64,000 bases of DNA from Pedobacter deserti. Its GTDB lineage: Bacteria > Bacteroidota > Bacteroidia > Sphingobacteriales > Sphingobacteriaceae. The DNA is taken from contig NZ_JAFMZQ010000001.1 in NCBI RefSeq assembly GCF_024436415.1, forward strand, positions 3,100,001 to 3,164,000, in the 5' to 3' direction. The translations under genes were made by a program, and so were the position numbers. Below, piece after piece: positions 16,813-25,676 of this stretch (positions are counted from its first letter, which is position 1; every line of letters starts with the position of its first letter). A model generated the notes under the pieces. The model was not told the origin of the DNA and did not search any database. It saw only the letters and a program-made list of their open reading frames with translations.

Positions 16813-17439
16813 CTATGCCCTGATATAGTAATACCTGGAATGGAGCGATTCACATTTCAGCGACACCGGCAAACTGCGCTTTCTATTCATCAAGACAGAC
16901 AATGACTTTTGCAGATCCGACGGGGTAAAGACAAGCCCAGCCGCGTTAAGTTCTATATACAATTCAAGCGCACTTCGATGAACATCGAAATATCCCTCAT
17001 CTAAAAATTCAACCACTGCTTTATGCAAAACCAAATTAAGCTTCCGGCGCACACCTCTTATCACCCTTTTACTCCAAACAACCGTACCGGATTCCTGACC
17101 GTTGTGATAACGAACACAATGCCTGTAAACGATCTTAGTCGCAGTGACTCTCTTATAGCCATATATTATCACGTCTTCTCCTGGCGAAATCTCATTTGGA
17201 ACCAGATCCCTGATCCCGACACCAAGGATCACCGGTAATACATCCAGCTGTTCTGTTTTGAGTTTGTCCTTGTCCGTTGGATCAAGCAGATCAAAAAAAT
17301 ACTTATTCCGCTTACCCATCAAAAAGGAGAGCTCCTCGTCACCAAGCCCAATGGACACCGCACGCTCATGCACCCGCCTTAGAATTTCGTAATCCATGCG
17401 GGACATCACCACCCGGCTGTCCATTCTACTTTTTGACAT
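16813..17439 (-). CDS. Putative ICE transcriptional regulator
   Basis: This 208-aa protein has an N-terminal helical domain (about residues 15-80, EILRRVHERAVSIGLGDEELSFLMGKR then LDVLPVILGV) laid out like an XRE-type helix-turn-helix. It shares this plan with the next gene upstream. The C-terminal part is of unknown fold and basic. It lies between rteC and a second regulator, all leftward. A TAnnTTTG-like box (TATTTTTG, 17446-17453 on the minus strand) abuts the start codon. Confidence 0.65.
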   Translation of the reverse strand: MSKSRMDSRVVMSRMDYEILRRVHERAVSIGLGDEELSFLMGKRNKYFFDLLDPTDKDKLKTEQLDVLPVILGVGIRDLVPNEISPGEDVIIYGYKRVTATKIVYRHCVRYHNGQESGTVVWSKRVIRGVRRKLNLVLHKAVVEFLDEGYFDVHRSALELYIELNAAGLVFTPSDLQKSLSVLMNRKRSLPVSLKCESLHSRYYYIRA

Positions 17440-17527
17440 TGGTTACAAAAATACTTTGTTTAGCCATATGCACAGCATAGAAAAGTATCAGTACACTCCA
17501 AAAAGGAGGCGAATAAAACGGGAACAG

Positions 17528-18010
17528 CTAAACAGATTTGATTGCCACGAACTTCCCGTCCTGCTCCGCGAGTTCACTGTCACTGGTTGCAAGTTTCAAA
17601 GCATTAGCCAGAACCTCAACCTGATCCGCCTTCTCAATAAACAGGTATCTTGACACCTCCGAAATCGACCTTGGCTGTGCAAAATAACCGATCCCAATTA
17701 GTCCATCAATCACCAGCAAAATGTCCTCCGCATCACTTAAACTCAACACAACCTTATCCACGAGTTCACCAGCATTTGCACTTTGCGACGAGGGAAGCAG
17801 ATCATGAACTGTACAGTTTAAAGCCTTGGCAAGTTTCGGCCACTCGTTTGGTGGATACTGCGTTTGCGACGTCAAGCTTTCAACCATACCAACATACCCT
17901 TCGGACCGCCCTAGTAACATTGACAGTGATCTAGATGATAGGCCCAATATCATACGGCGTAAACGAACTTGATTAATTACAAAGAGGGATATACATGTGA
18001 TTTTTGACAT
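17528..18010 (-). CDS. XRE-type DNA-binding regulator
   Basis: This 160-aa protein starts at the ATG at 18008-18010. An N-terminal helix-turn-helix is visible near residues 10-60: VRLRRMILGLSSRSLSMLLGRSEGYVGMVES, then PKLAKALNCTVHDLL. The C-terminal part is acidic and hydrophobic (VDKVVLSLSDAEDILLVIDGL) and probably mediates oligomerisation. It is paired with a related protein downstream, at the regulatory head of the tra operon. Its role is inferred from fold and position. Confidence 0.75.
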   Translation of the reverse strand: MSKITCISLFVINQVRLRRMILGLSSRSLSMLLGRSEGYVGMVESLTSQTQYPPNEWPKLAKALNCTVHDLLPSSQSANAGELVDKVVLSLSDAEDILLVIDGLIGIGYFAQPRSISEVSRYLFIEKADQVEVLANALKLATSDSELAEQDGKFVAIKSV

Positions 18011-18068
18011 AGAAGCGATTCTTCCTGCCAAGGAAAGCTTCCAGCACACAACTAACTGTAAAAGAAAA

Positions 18069-18100
18069 TTTGCATTTTTGAAGGAAAACCTTTATTTTAG
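18069..18100 (+). promoter_or_regulatory. Candidate Bacteroidota promoter
   Basis: TTTG at 18069-18072 and TATTTTAG at 18093-18100 are separated by 20 bp. They fit the TTTG-N19-21-TAnnTTTG pattern with one mismatch. The promoter would direct a rightward transcript through the palindromic region toward the ECF sigma gene at 18465. Confidence 0.35.
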
Positions 18101-18177
18101 CAATGTTGATGGACACGTAATAACGTGCTTATCTGTAATTTAATTTGGTATTTGATACTGAATCTTGCTGCCGAAAA

Positions 18178-18280
18178 CGTAGGAAATTTTAAGACACGCA
18201 AGATCAGGAGTAAATGCCCATTCTCTTACCTTTACGGGAAGAGATGGGCTTGCTCTTGTTCTCGTGTTAGGTCTCCTACG
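18178..18280. other. Nested inverted repeat, possible structured RNA
   Basis: CGTAGGA (18178-18184) pairs with TCCTACG (18274-18280), and GACACG (18193-18198) can pair with CGTGTT (18263-18268), using a G-T wobble. An inner stem of about 11 bp joins GCCCATTCTCTT to AAGAGATGGGC around a CCTTTACGG loop. The parts nest in order, so a single transcript of about 100 nt could fold on itself. No ORF explains it: the 63-codon leftward frame across it has no recognisable features. Confidence 0.45.
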
Positions 18281-18340
18281 GCCGTCGGCAGGGAATGAGG
18301 TAAGTCCCATCTCTTTTCGATTAGAGGGCATTCTCTTCCT

Positions 18341-18370
18341 CCAGATTCGTGATCATGCCACAGAATCTGG
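18341..18370. repeat. 8-bp hairpin CCAGATTC/GAATCTGG
   Basis: A perfect 8-bp stem with a 14-nt loop lies 60 bp right of the nested inverted repeat and 95 bp before the ECF gene. There is no T-run. Motif pieces from the first structure recur just to its left (TCCCATCTCTTTT, GGGCATTCTCTT). Confidence 0.45.
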
Positions 18371-18464
18371 GTGATGAAATTTATCGGGCAACAGCAAAGT
18401 CTTCTAGTTTGTACATACCGACAGGTTATACGGTTAGCGCTTCACCCGTTGACAGAACAAAGTC

Positions 18465-19028
18465 ATGGAACGGGCCTCTAACTACACGGCACTCTCCGAC
18501 CTAGAACTGATCGATATGTTAAAAGTGAACGATCATTTAGCGTACACTGAGATTTATAACCGGTACCAAGGCCTACTCATTGCTTTTTCGTTCAAGAAGC
18601 TGCAAGACGAGGATATCGCAAAAGATCTTGTACAGGATCTGTTCGTGAAACTATGGACTAAACGCGAGACGCTCACCATATCGAACTTGCCCGGTTTTCT
18701 TGTGACCTCGATGAAAAACCTAATGTTCAACCATTTCGAACACCAGCAGGTATCATCAAAATATATTGAGTCATTGGTCGACTTTACTAATACCGGCGAT
18801 ATGGCTCACGCAGACTATTTAGTAAGAGAGAAGGAATGGCAAAAGCATATCGAAACAGCGATAGCATCCTTACCTAACAAGATGCGCAAGGCGTTTATAT
18901 CAAATAGAGTTGAATACAAAACATACGCTCAAACCGCTGAGGAACTCCAAACGACAGAGAACAATATTCAAAAGCATATAAATAGCGCTATTAAGTTATT
19001 AAAAACAAGACTAACCGCCCTTCTGTAA
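18465..19028 (+). CDS. ECF RNA polymerase sigma factor
   Basis: This 187-aa protein has sigma region 2 near residues 25-90 (IYNRYQGLLIAFSFKKLQ, then AKDLVQDLFVKLW). Region 4 is near 120-180 (LPNKMRKAFISNRVEYKTYAQTAEELQTTENNIQKH). It is the first gene of the rightward cargo region. The nearest FecR gene without its own sigma factor is at 25677, so the two probably act together on the SusC/SusD genes. This is an inference from distance and orientation. Confidence 0.9.
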   Translation: MERASNYTALSDLELIDMLKVNDHLAYTEIYNRYQGLLIAFSFKKLQDEDIAKDLVQDLFVKLWTKRETLTISNLPGFLVTSMKNLMFNHFEHQQVSSKYIESLVDFTNTGDMAHADYLVREKEWQKHIETAIASLPNKMRKAFISNRVEYKTYAQTAEELQTTENNIQKHINSAIKLLKTRLTALL

Positions 19029-19537
19029 ACCTACTAAAAATAGGCGATTTCGATGCTGTATCTGGGAGCGACATCTCAGGTACCCTACTGTTATTCAAAA
19101 AAATTAATCGCGCAGTGAGTAGGTCTTCTCACTAAGTAATAAGGCGCTTTACTAAGTGCTGCCATTTTTCAGCATTTTAACTTTATGAAAAACCTATTAG
19201 GCATTTGCTTATTCAAAACAAGAACGGAAATCTTAGTACTGTTAAAATTCATTTTCCGTAGCGAACTCATCAACGATTTTTCTGTGACGTCGGTCCATTA
19301 GGTATTTCGGAAAAACTGGTCAGGAATTAGCGTCTTTAAACTATCGGCTTCTTCAAAGCGCTATTCAGATATCTTTCCTGCGTGTGCTGGCTCTCTGATT
19401 TGTGCCTGATAATATCGCTTTGTAACTTAAATTTTACAAAATGAACTAACGAATATCTTACCAATTAACTAACTTAGAGAACATTATCAAGTTCAAAACG
19501 CTCAATTATCTTTTACTCATGTTTACCGAAGTTTGTT
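19029..19537. other. Intergenic region, no gene seen
   Basis: About 500 bp of AT-rich sequence holds only short frames. A short direct repeat (ACTAAGT twice, near 19131 and 19151) is present. No terminator or RNA gene is clear. Confidence 0.5.
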
Positions 19538-20005
19538 ATGAAGACTTATAGCTTCCCATCGTTATTAGTAGTTGTCATTCTGTTTTTTTCATGTAGCAAA
19601 TCAAGTCCAACTGACAATAACGAGCTTGTCCAGATACAACCAATTGATTACGATCTATTCCCAACCGTAAGGTTTTGCCCCTCTTCGAGCATTAATTCGA
19701 GTCAACAGAAGGAGTCCTTTATCGTTATCAAAGATGCAACTGCATACGCTGATGAGTTCGGCTGCCAGGCCACGATGCCAGAAGTTGATTTTAACACACA
19801 CTTCATTTTGGCCGGTCGGGTAGCATTTCGACAATGTATAGAGACCAAGAACCAGAAAATTGAATTGAAAAGCGGTGTAATTCGCTACCATGTGGCTCTT
19901 GAGCAATCGGATTGCCAAAAAATTGATACAGCATTTTTCGCTGCGAGCTTGCCGATTGAATACAAGGACAAGGAAATTGATTTTGTAATCGAATACCTCA
20001 ACTAA
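19538..20005 (+). CDS. Lipoprotein upstream of S8 protease
   Basis: This 155-aa protein has a lipoprotein signal (VVVILFFSC lipobox, Cys at residue 19). The mature part has four further cysteines, which may form disulfides. Its layout (an EVDFNTHFILAGRVA segment after a FIVIKDATAYADEF helix) faintly recalls PrcB-like protease-associated domains; that is a weak impression. It is followed 58 bp later by a serine protease gene, so an accessory or inhibitor role is possible. Confidence 0.7.
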   Translation: MKTYSFPSLLVVVILFFSCSKSSPTDNNELVQIQPIDYDLFPTVRFCPSSSINSSQQKESFIVIKDATAYADEFGCQATMPEVDFNTHFILAGRVAFRQCIETKNQKIELKSGVIRYHVALEQSDCQKIDTAFFAASLPIEYKDKEIDFVIEYLN

Positions 20006-20063
20006 TATTTGCCTTTCATAAAATAATTGACAAACTGCACTATAAACTTATCTAAACCATATC

Positions 20064-22166
20064 ATGGACGCTTTTTATTGGTATAAAGGCCGGAAGGTGC
20101 ATTTAACGCCCAATCCGCACTTCGAATTTTGGTTACTTACTTCCCCGACGATTTCTCTAACAAGTGTTGATGCTGAGGAGCATTTGCCTCAACCATTTGA
20201 GCCGAATCGTTTACAGTTAGGTAGTTTGGAGAAGTCTTCCGTTTTAGATGATTCGGATTCAAATCTCTATTGGACCATTGTTAAAACTTCTAGTTATAAG
20301 CTAGCTGACCCAGACGATGTGGACGTTATATACCGAGGGCCTTCGTTCACCTCGGAAAATGGAAAGCTACTATCACTTTCTCATATTTTCTATGTTAAAC
20401 TCAAGGAGGGGGCTGACGATGAACTTCTATATAACATGGCCTCGGAAAATGGCGTTGTCATCGAGGGTAGAAACTCTTTTATGCCAGAATGGTATGCCGT
20501 AGCATGCACTAACGGGACGAAACAGAATTCTTTGGTACTGGCAAACCTATTTTATGAAAGCGGACTGTTTGAGGCTGCTGAACCTGACCTCATCGAGGAC
20601 GTAAGAACATGCGCTAACGACACATACTTTTCTCAGCAGTGGGCGCTCCAGAATACAGGACAGTCGGGAGGGACTCCAGGAGCAGACATTAAAATGTGTC
20701 CTGCATGGGCCGTCACTACCGGCAATCCAAGCATAATCGTTGCAGTGGTAGATGAAGGTCTGGAATTCAATCACCCGGATTTCACGAACATATCGGCTAC
20801 AAGCTTCGATAGCGAAACAGGTACTTCTCCAAGCATACTCTATGGCGCCCACGGAGTCGCATGTGCGGGAATAATCGGCGCCACGAGGAACAATAACCTT
20901 GGGATTGCTGGAATCGCTCCTGATATAACGCTTATGTCAATAAGTAATTCATTGTCTGGCTCGGTAAGTTCAAGAATGAAGCGTGCAGATGCAATTAATT
21001 TTGCGAGACTGAACGGCGCGTCCGTGATAAACAATTCATGGAGTTCTGATGTGCCTTACCAGGTCATTGACGATGCGATTAACTTAGCCACCTCAAGCGG
21101 CCGGGGTGGTTTGGGATGCGTTTTGACGTTTTCCGTTGGTAACACGGGCGCATCGTTCATACTCTATCCATCGAACCTTCCAAACGTCATGGCTGTTACG
21201 GCTACGAACTTCGCTGATTTCAGGGATATTGCAAATTATGGCCCTGGGCTTGATATAGGTGCACCTGGTTTCCAGATATACACAACGGACCTTGTTGGGC
21301 CGGCGGGTTACAATCCCTCCCCGAGTCCAGCAGGAGACTATTACAGTGCTTTTGGGGGCACGTCGGCTGCTGCGCCGCACGTTGCCGGGGTGGCAGCACT
21401 TGTTCTCTCTGTCAATAATAGCCTTACATATTCACAAGTTGCCAGTATAATTACCGGCAGCGCGGATAAGGTAGGCGGATATACATACGACTCAAACGGG
21501 TGGTCACCTCAGCTTGGGTATGGTCGGCTTAATGCCTGTAAAGCGTTGTGGGAGGCGCTTTCGCTAACCATTATGGGATCCGATCAAGTATGCACGCCGT
21601 CCACGTATTATATCCAAAACCTCCCAGCCGCATTTAATGTTGCGTGGTCTGTGACGCCAAGTAACATCGCACAGTTAACTACGTCCGGACAGGGTGCCAC
21701 TTTGGGTGGCATTGCTAACGGTTCAGTGACGCTAACTGCTATGGTAACAGATCTCTGCGGTTCCTCTAAAACGCTATCAAAACTTGTACAAGTCTTTGCG
21801 GGTGCTCCTCAGATTGAAGGAATAAGTATAGTGAAGAGCGGCCCGTCATGCATAAGTTCCAGTACTCAACCGCTTTCATTTGGGTTGATATACAATGGCA
21901 GTTCTGGTTGTAACCTTTTTTCGGCGGGCATCACAGAGGTGCAATGGCAGGTGTTTAACTTTGGCTCAGGCACCATTCAAGTCACGAACAATTCGGGTGC
22001 TTACGCTTGTTCTACACCCGGTTCGGCTATTAATTCAGGAATTTCAGTGACCTTTAACATAGTGTCCTCCCCTTTTATGATTACAGTGATTGCTCGCATT
22101 AAAAATAGATGTGGTCAATGGAGTGACTATTCTCCAGGGTTTTCATTCGAGATAAGACGGTGTTGA
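20064..22166 (+). CDS. S8 family serine protease (subtilase)
   Basis: This 700-aa protein contains the full catalytic set: D230 in VAVVDEGLEFNHPDF, H263 in YGAHGVACAGIIGA, N360 in the SVGN oxyanion region, and S434 in GGTSAAAPHVAGVAAL. Residues 1-180 form a propeptide-like region, and 500-700 is a beta-rich Cys-containing tail resembling Ig/PKD repeats. No signal peptide is seen, and the frame closes 19 bp upstream, so a longer N-terminus is excluded. It precedes a precursor-like peptide gene and could be its processing protease, but general proteolysis is equally possible. Confidence 0.9.
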   Translation: MDAFYWYKGRKVHLTPNPHFEFWLLTSPTISLTSVDAEEHLPQPFEPNRLQLGSLEKSSVLDDSDSNLYWTIVKTSSYKLADPDDVDVIYRGPSFTSENGKLLSLSHIFYVKLKEGADDELLYNMASENGVVIEGRNSFMPEWYAVACTNGTKQNSLVLANLFYESGLFEAAEPDLIEDVRTCANDTYFSQQWALQNTGQSGGTPGADIKMCPAWAVTTGNPSIIVAVVDEGLEFNHPDFTNISATSFDSETGTSPSILYGAHGVACAGIIGATRNNNLGIAGIAPDITLMSISNSLSGSVSSRMKRADAINFARLNGASVINNSWSSDVPYQVIDDAINLATSSGRGGLGCVLTFSVGNTGASFILYPSNLPNVMAVTATNFADFRDIANYGPGLDIGAPGFQIYTTDLVGPAGYNPSPSPAGDYYSAFGGTSAAAPHVAGVAALVLSVNNSLTYSQVASIITGSADKVGGYTYDSNGWSPQLGYGRLNACKALWEALSLTIMGSDQVCTPSTYYIQNLPAAFNVAWSVTPSNIAQLTTSGQGATLGGIANGSVTLTAMVTDLCGSSKTLSKLVQVFAGAPQIEGISIVKSGPSCISSSTQPLSFGLIYNGSSGCNLFSAGITEVQWQVFNFGSGTIQVTNNSGAYACSTPGSAINSGISVTFNIVSSPFMITVIARIKNRCGQWSDYSPGFSFEIRRC

Positions 22167-22403
22167 AGGACTTGGGTTAGTGGCAATTTGACCAAGGCCC
22201 AATACATTTTGGTCATTTTACGGCGAGATCTGCGCCAATGTCCATATAAGCGATAACCCCTAGCAAGGGTACATATTGATAACTCGTTCCCTAAAACGCG
22301 CTCAGTAAAAGGTTGCCAATCAATTAAGCCGAAAACACTACAAAATGATTAACCATCATACAGCCCTCCTTTAAACGGTCGCCTTCTTTAACCAATCTTT
22401 GGT

Positions 22404-22694
22404 ATGAAAAAATTATCGACAAAAGCCCAAAATCTCAAAGCAGAAGTATTGAGCAAGAATCAGTTGCTGAAAGTCTTTGGCAAACGCCGTAGTGACAATA
22501 GCGGGCGGGCATGCTCGGTGACCTGTCATGATTCCGAAGACAACGGGCTTACCCTCGGCGAGGTGACCACTTCTTCACGAAGCGCTATTGACTCCGTTTT
22601 CAAAAATGTAGAGGACGTCGCTAGAGCGATGCAACTGTGTCGGAAATTAACGTTGCTTTCTGTTACCGGGCCGCTTAACACAATATGGATATGA
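22404..22694 (+). CDS. RiPP-precursor-like peptide
   Basis: This 96-aa peptide starts MKKLSTKAQNLKAEVLSKNQ and continues LLKVFG. It resembles the leader peptides of Bacteroidota natural-product precursors (MKKL.., then an LS..QL.K..G segment before a GG-like site), here with G-K-R-R instead of GG. The following region (SDNSGRACSVTCHDSEDNG, then TTSSRS) is rich in Ser, Thr and Cys like a core. The tail after about residue 60 is atypical. Its stop overlaps the start of the TlpA gene by 10 nt. A LanB dehydratase lies 16 kb away. Confidence 0.55.
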   Translation: MKKLSTKAQNLKAEVLSKNQLLKVFGKRRSDNSGRACSVTCHDSEDNGLTLGEVTTSSRSAIDSVFKNVEDVARAMQLCRKLTLLSVTGPLNTIWI

Positions 22695-24163
22695 AATCAG
22701 TGTACATTCGAGCTTGTTTATTTTTTATTCTTCTGCTGTTTAGTGCTACCACAGTTTGTGCTGGATCGCCCACCGAAGTTATCTTCACTGGAAAAATCTA
22801 CTCGAAATGGGCCGCAGGAGTGACGTTCTATTCAGATGCGGCCCATTTGGCTCAACCAAATATTTATTCTTTTCAAGCAAAACCGGATAGTACGTTCTTG
22901 TTAAGGTTTCATTTAAATCACCCCTTAGAGCTTACCATAAATCATATCCCTTTTTTTTGCCATCCCGGAGATTCTCTTCACATCGAGATATATCCCGAAG
23001 GAGTTACGCCAAGAATGAAATTTTCCGGCGAATCCTCTGAGGCATATAACTTTCTCGTTGACTTATATGAGTATGAGATACAGAAGAAAACGGCAAACGA
23101 AATTAGTTCTGCAGTCACTCAGAAAAATTTTGAGCAATTTTACCATCACCTGAAGTCGTCCCTTACAAGTAAGCTAAATAGTTTTGAAACCTTTGTGAGG
23201 GATAAGGCACCCAAACGAGATTTTCAGGATTATGTATTTGCCAGGCTGTACTTTCGCTATCTCGTTTCGTTAACTTCTCGTGTCTTTTTTACGGAAAAAG
23301 GCAATCCCCTGCTGGTTGAAAAGTATCTTAATCACCTGACCCCCGAAAAGCTGATGAACGATCAACACTTACACAGTTTTTATTACGTTAGGTCTTTGGA
23401 TATCCTTTTAGAAAATCTCTGGGCCAAACCGCTACTTGCTCTTGACGATGAGCAAATTTTGAGACAACAGCACAGGTTTATAACCAAACATTTTAATGAT
23501 GTTACAAAAGATGTAATGTTGGCCTATTTTTTATCAAGAACCTTTGTGAGAAAAAGTAATCAATACACCAATATACTGGCGAAACTGTTTGAACGCGGTA
23601 CTATGTTTGCCGATCACCGGTACAATGATCTTTTAAAGCCTTCATATAATCAATTTCTAGCTACGAAGGACGATTGGACCTCCGACCAGACAACTTTGAT
23701 ATCTACAACCGGCCAACATATTTCATTTGGTGAACTTCTAGATTCACTGAAAGGAGATATCATTTATGTAGACCTTTGGGCAAGTTGGTGTGAGCCCTGT
23801 AAAGCAGAATTTCCGAAGTCGCAAAAACTGCAGCACCGCTATGCTGGAAAACGGGTGAAATTTATCTATTTATCTATTGATAAGTCGAAGCATCAATGGA
23901 AGTCAATACATAATGATTTACCACTAGATGGTGCATTAAGTTTCCTGATTGATCCTCCGTCACTTGATAAACTGAAGGAAAAAATCAATTTGACAACTAT
24001 ACCCCGCTATCTTCTTTACGACAAAGACAGCAAGTTAGTGTCCAGTTCGGCCCCTAGGCCGAGCGATGACAAACTGACTGCTTTGCTCGATCAGTTAACT
24101 CAAGGTGACGATACGAATCAGCGCGGCCAACCTATTGAAAACGGACGCGCAACAAAGAACTAA
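22685..24163 (+). CDS. TlpA-like thioredoxin-fold protein
   Basis: This 492-aa exported protein has a signal peptide ending near TTVCAG. An N-terminal beta-rich region (about 30-115, DUF4369-like) and a helical middle are followed by a C-terminal TlpA/AhpC domain. Its redox motif WASWCEPC places the cysteines at 369 and 372. Such proteins act in the periplasm as disulfide reductants or isomerases. It overlaps the precursor-like peptide gene upstream, which suggests coupled translation and perhaps the peptide or a nearby Cys-rich protein as substrate. Confidence 0.85.
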   Translation: MDMKSVYIRACLFFILLLFSATTVCAGSPTEVIFTGKIYSKWAAGVTFYSDAAHLAQPNIYSFQAKPDSTFLLRFHLNHPLELTINHIPFFCHPGDSLHIEIYPEGVTPRMKFSGESSEAYNFLVDLYEYEIQKKTANEISSAVTQKNFEQFYHHLKSSLTSKLNSFETFVRDKAPKRDFQDYVFARLYFRYLVSLTSRVFFTEKGNPLLVEKYLNHLTPEKLMNDQHLHSFYYVRSLDILLENLWAKPLLALDDEQILRQQHRFITKHFNDVTKDVMLAYFLSRTFVRKSNQYTNILAKLFERGTMFADHRYNDLLKPSYNQFLATKDDWTSDQTTLISTTGQHISFGELLDSLKGDIIYVDLWASWCEPCKAEFPKSQKLQHRYAGKRVKFIYLSIDKSKHQWKSIHNDLPLDGALSFLIDPPSLDKLKEKINLTTIPRYLLYDKDSKLVSSSAPRPSDDKLTALLDQLTQGDDTNQRGQPIENGRATKN

Positions 24164-24301
24164 TTCACGGCTAAGAGTGGCTGATCCCAGAACATCGTTT
24201 TGCGGCTGACAGTAAGGCATCTGTTACATTTTTGAACGCTTTCCGATCCTGTCACCTTTATCTTAGCTTAAAAAAACCATTAGCATTTCACCGATCAAAT
24301 T

Positions 24302-24391
24302 ATGCGAAAGAAGATGCAAATGAAGACCTTTACTCCAAATGATTCACTAATGTATACGCTTCCGGATATAAAAGAAACTCCTCATGTATAA
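24302..24391 (+). CDS. Micro-ORF overlapping next start, 29 aa
   Basis: A frame from ATG at 24302 to TAA at 24389-24391 encodes a 29-aa peptide starting MRKKMQMKTFTPNDS and ending IKETPHV. Its stop overlaps the ATG of the downstream gene at 24384. The overlap suggests translational coupling or a leader peptide, but chance is not excluded at this length. Confidence 0.3.
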   Translation: MRKKMQMKTFTPNDSLMYTLPDIKETPHV

Positions 24392-25484
24392 ACTGAACTT
24401 ATCTCTATCGATTTTTGTTTGCCTGTTGATAATGAATGCCGCTTATGCTCAAAAGGGTGTCAATATAACAGGGATAGTCCTGGATCCAGACTCTATGCCA
24501 CTAGAAGCGGCGACGGTCTTCATAAATTCCACAACACGAATTAGTCAGACGAAAACAGACGGAACTTTTGCAATTACAGGTTTGGCGCCGGGAATGTATC
24601 AAATATCCGTCAGCATGATAGGGCACTCGACCTATTCGGCCAATGTTGCAATTCAAAACGCGGATGTCAGTGTTAAAATAGTTCTGCAAAAAAAGGTCAT
24701 TGAACTTGATGAAGTTACTATAGGTCCAGATTTAAGAAAAAAGAACCTCAAAATTTTCATCCGGGAGTTTCTGGGCAGATCGAAAAGCGCTAAAAATTGC
24801 CGCATACTTAACAGTGAAGCAATTAACTTTGGCTATATAGGCAACACAATGACCGCATGGACAGATAAATTTCTTGTCATTGAAAACCGCCATCTTGGAT
24901 ACCAGTTGCGGTACCTACTCACGTCATTTAAGTATAATATTGTTTCCCAAACTGCGATCTACGACGGACAGGTTGTGTTTAAAGAACTTGCGGGGTCGGC
25001 AAAGGAAAACAAAAAGTGGAGCAAGAACCGAAGTAAAGCGTACTATGGTTCAATGACGCATTTTCTGAGATCAGTGTTCTTTAACAAGGTTTTGCAACAG
25101 GGATTCATCGCGCAACAGTATTATAAAAATGTAGTTGAAAGTCCCTATGATAATCCGATGGATTTGGTATCAATAAATCCAAGGCCGATACGATTCGACA
25201 CAGTAGTAACAGCGATAGATTCCTCTCTTATATCGTTTAAATTTTCAAATATTTATCTGACCTACAATCCAAAAAAGGCTGCAGCCATAGCAAGTATTTC
25301 AAAATCAGTTCCAGGAAAAACGGTACCTTTCGGACGCAACTCATCTGTAATTCGGTTAGTCACCAGCGAGGCGGTGATAGATAAAAGAGGAAGTTATGCT
25401 GATCCCCAAACTTTCTTCATATATGGTTACCTAGCGCGAAAGCGGGTTGGGGATCAGTTGCCTTTCGAATATTCACCTGACTGA
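24384..25484 (+). CDS. Carboxypeptidase-like regulatory domain protein
   Basis: This 366-aa protein has a signal peptide (cleavage after AAYAQ) and an N-terminal CarboxypepD_reg-like beta-sandwich near residues 25-110 (GIVLDPDSMPLEAATVFINST, then IVLQKKVIELDEV). A domain of about 250 aa follows, rich in aromatic and basic residues (IREFLGRSKSAKNC, FNKVLQQGFIAQQYYKN). This arrangement is common in Bacteroidota surface proteins of unknown role. It follows the TlpA gene in the same direction. Confidence 0.8.
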   Translation: MYKLNLSLSIFVCLLIMNAAYAQKGVNITGIVLDPDSMPLEAATVFINSTTRISQTKTDGTFAITGLAPGMYQISVSMIGHSTYSANVAIQNADVSVKIVLQKKVIELDEVTIGPDLRKKNLKIFIREFLGRSKSAKNCRILNSEAINFGYIGNTMTAWTDKFLVIENRHLGYQLRYLLTSFKYNIVSQTAIYDGQVVFKELAGSAKENKKWSKNRSKAYYGSMTHFLRSVFFNKVLQQGFIAQQYYKNVVESPYDNPMDLVSINPRPIRFDTVVTAIDSSLISFKFSNIYLTYNPKKAAAIASISKSVPGKTVPFGRNSSVIRLVTSEAVIDKRGSYADPQTFFIYGYLARKRVGDQLPFEYSPD

Positions 25485-25676
25485 TATTGAATACGGCAAA
25501 GACCCGTGTTAACAACTAGGTGACTTTGCCAATGTGGGTGTCCTAAAGCAACCGTTACAAACGGAAAGACAACCACTGTGTTGATACCGGAAGAACGCCT
25601 ATCTTATGGCGAGATATTTTAGGATAGTTTTTCCCATTTTGTCACCCTTCCCTGTCATAGCTAAAACAACCTGCTA

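Noticed and set aside
16536..16823. 95-codon rightward frame after the 13-bp inverted repeat
   Set aside because: It has no ATG start and opens from a TTG inside the repeat's loop. It faces the leftward regulators, and its product is not recognisable.
18140..18331. 63-codon leftward frame across the nested repeat
   Set aside because: Its codons follow the palindrome and it has no protein-like features.
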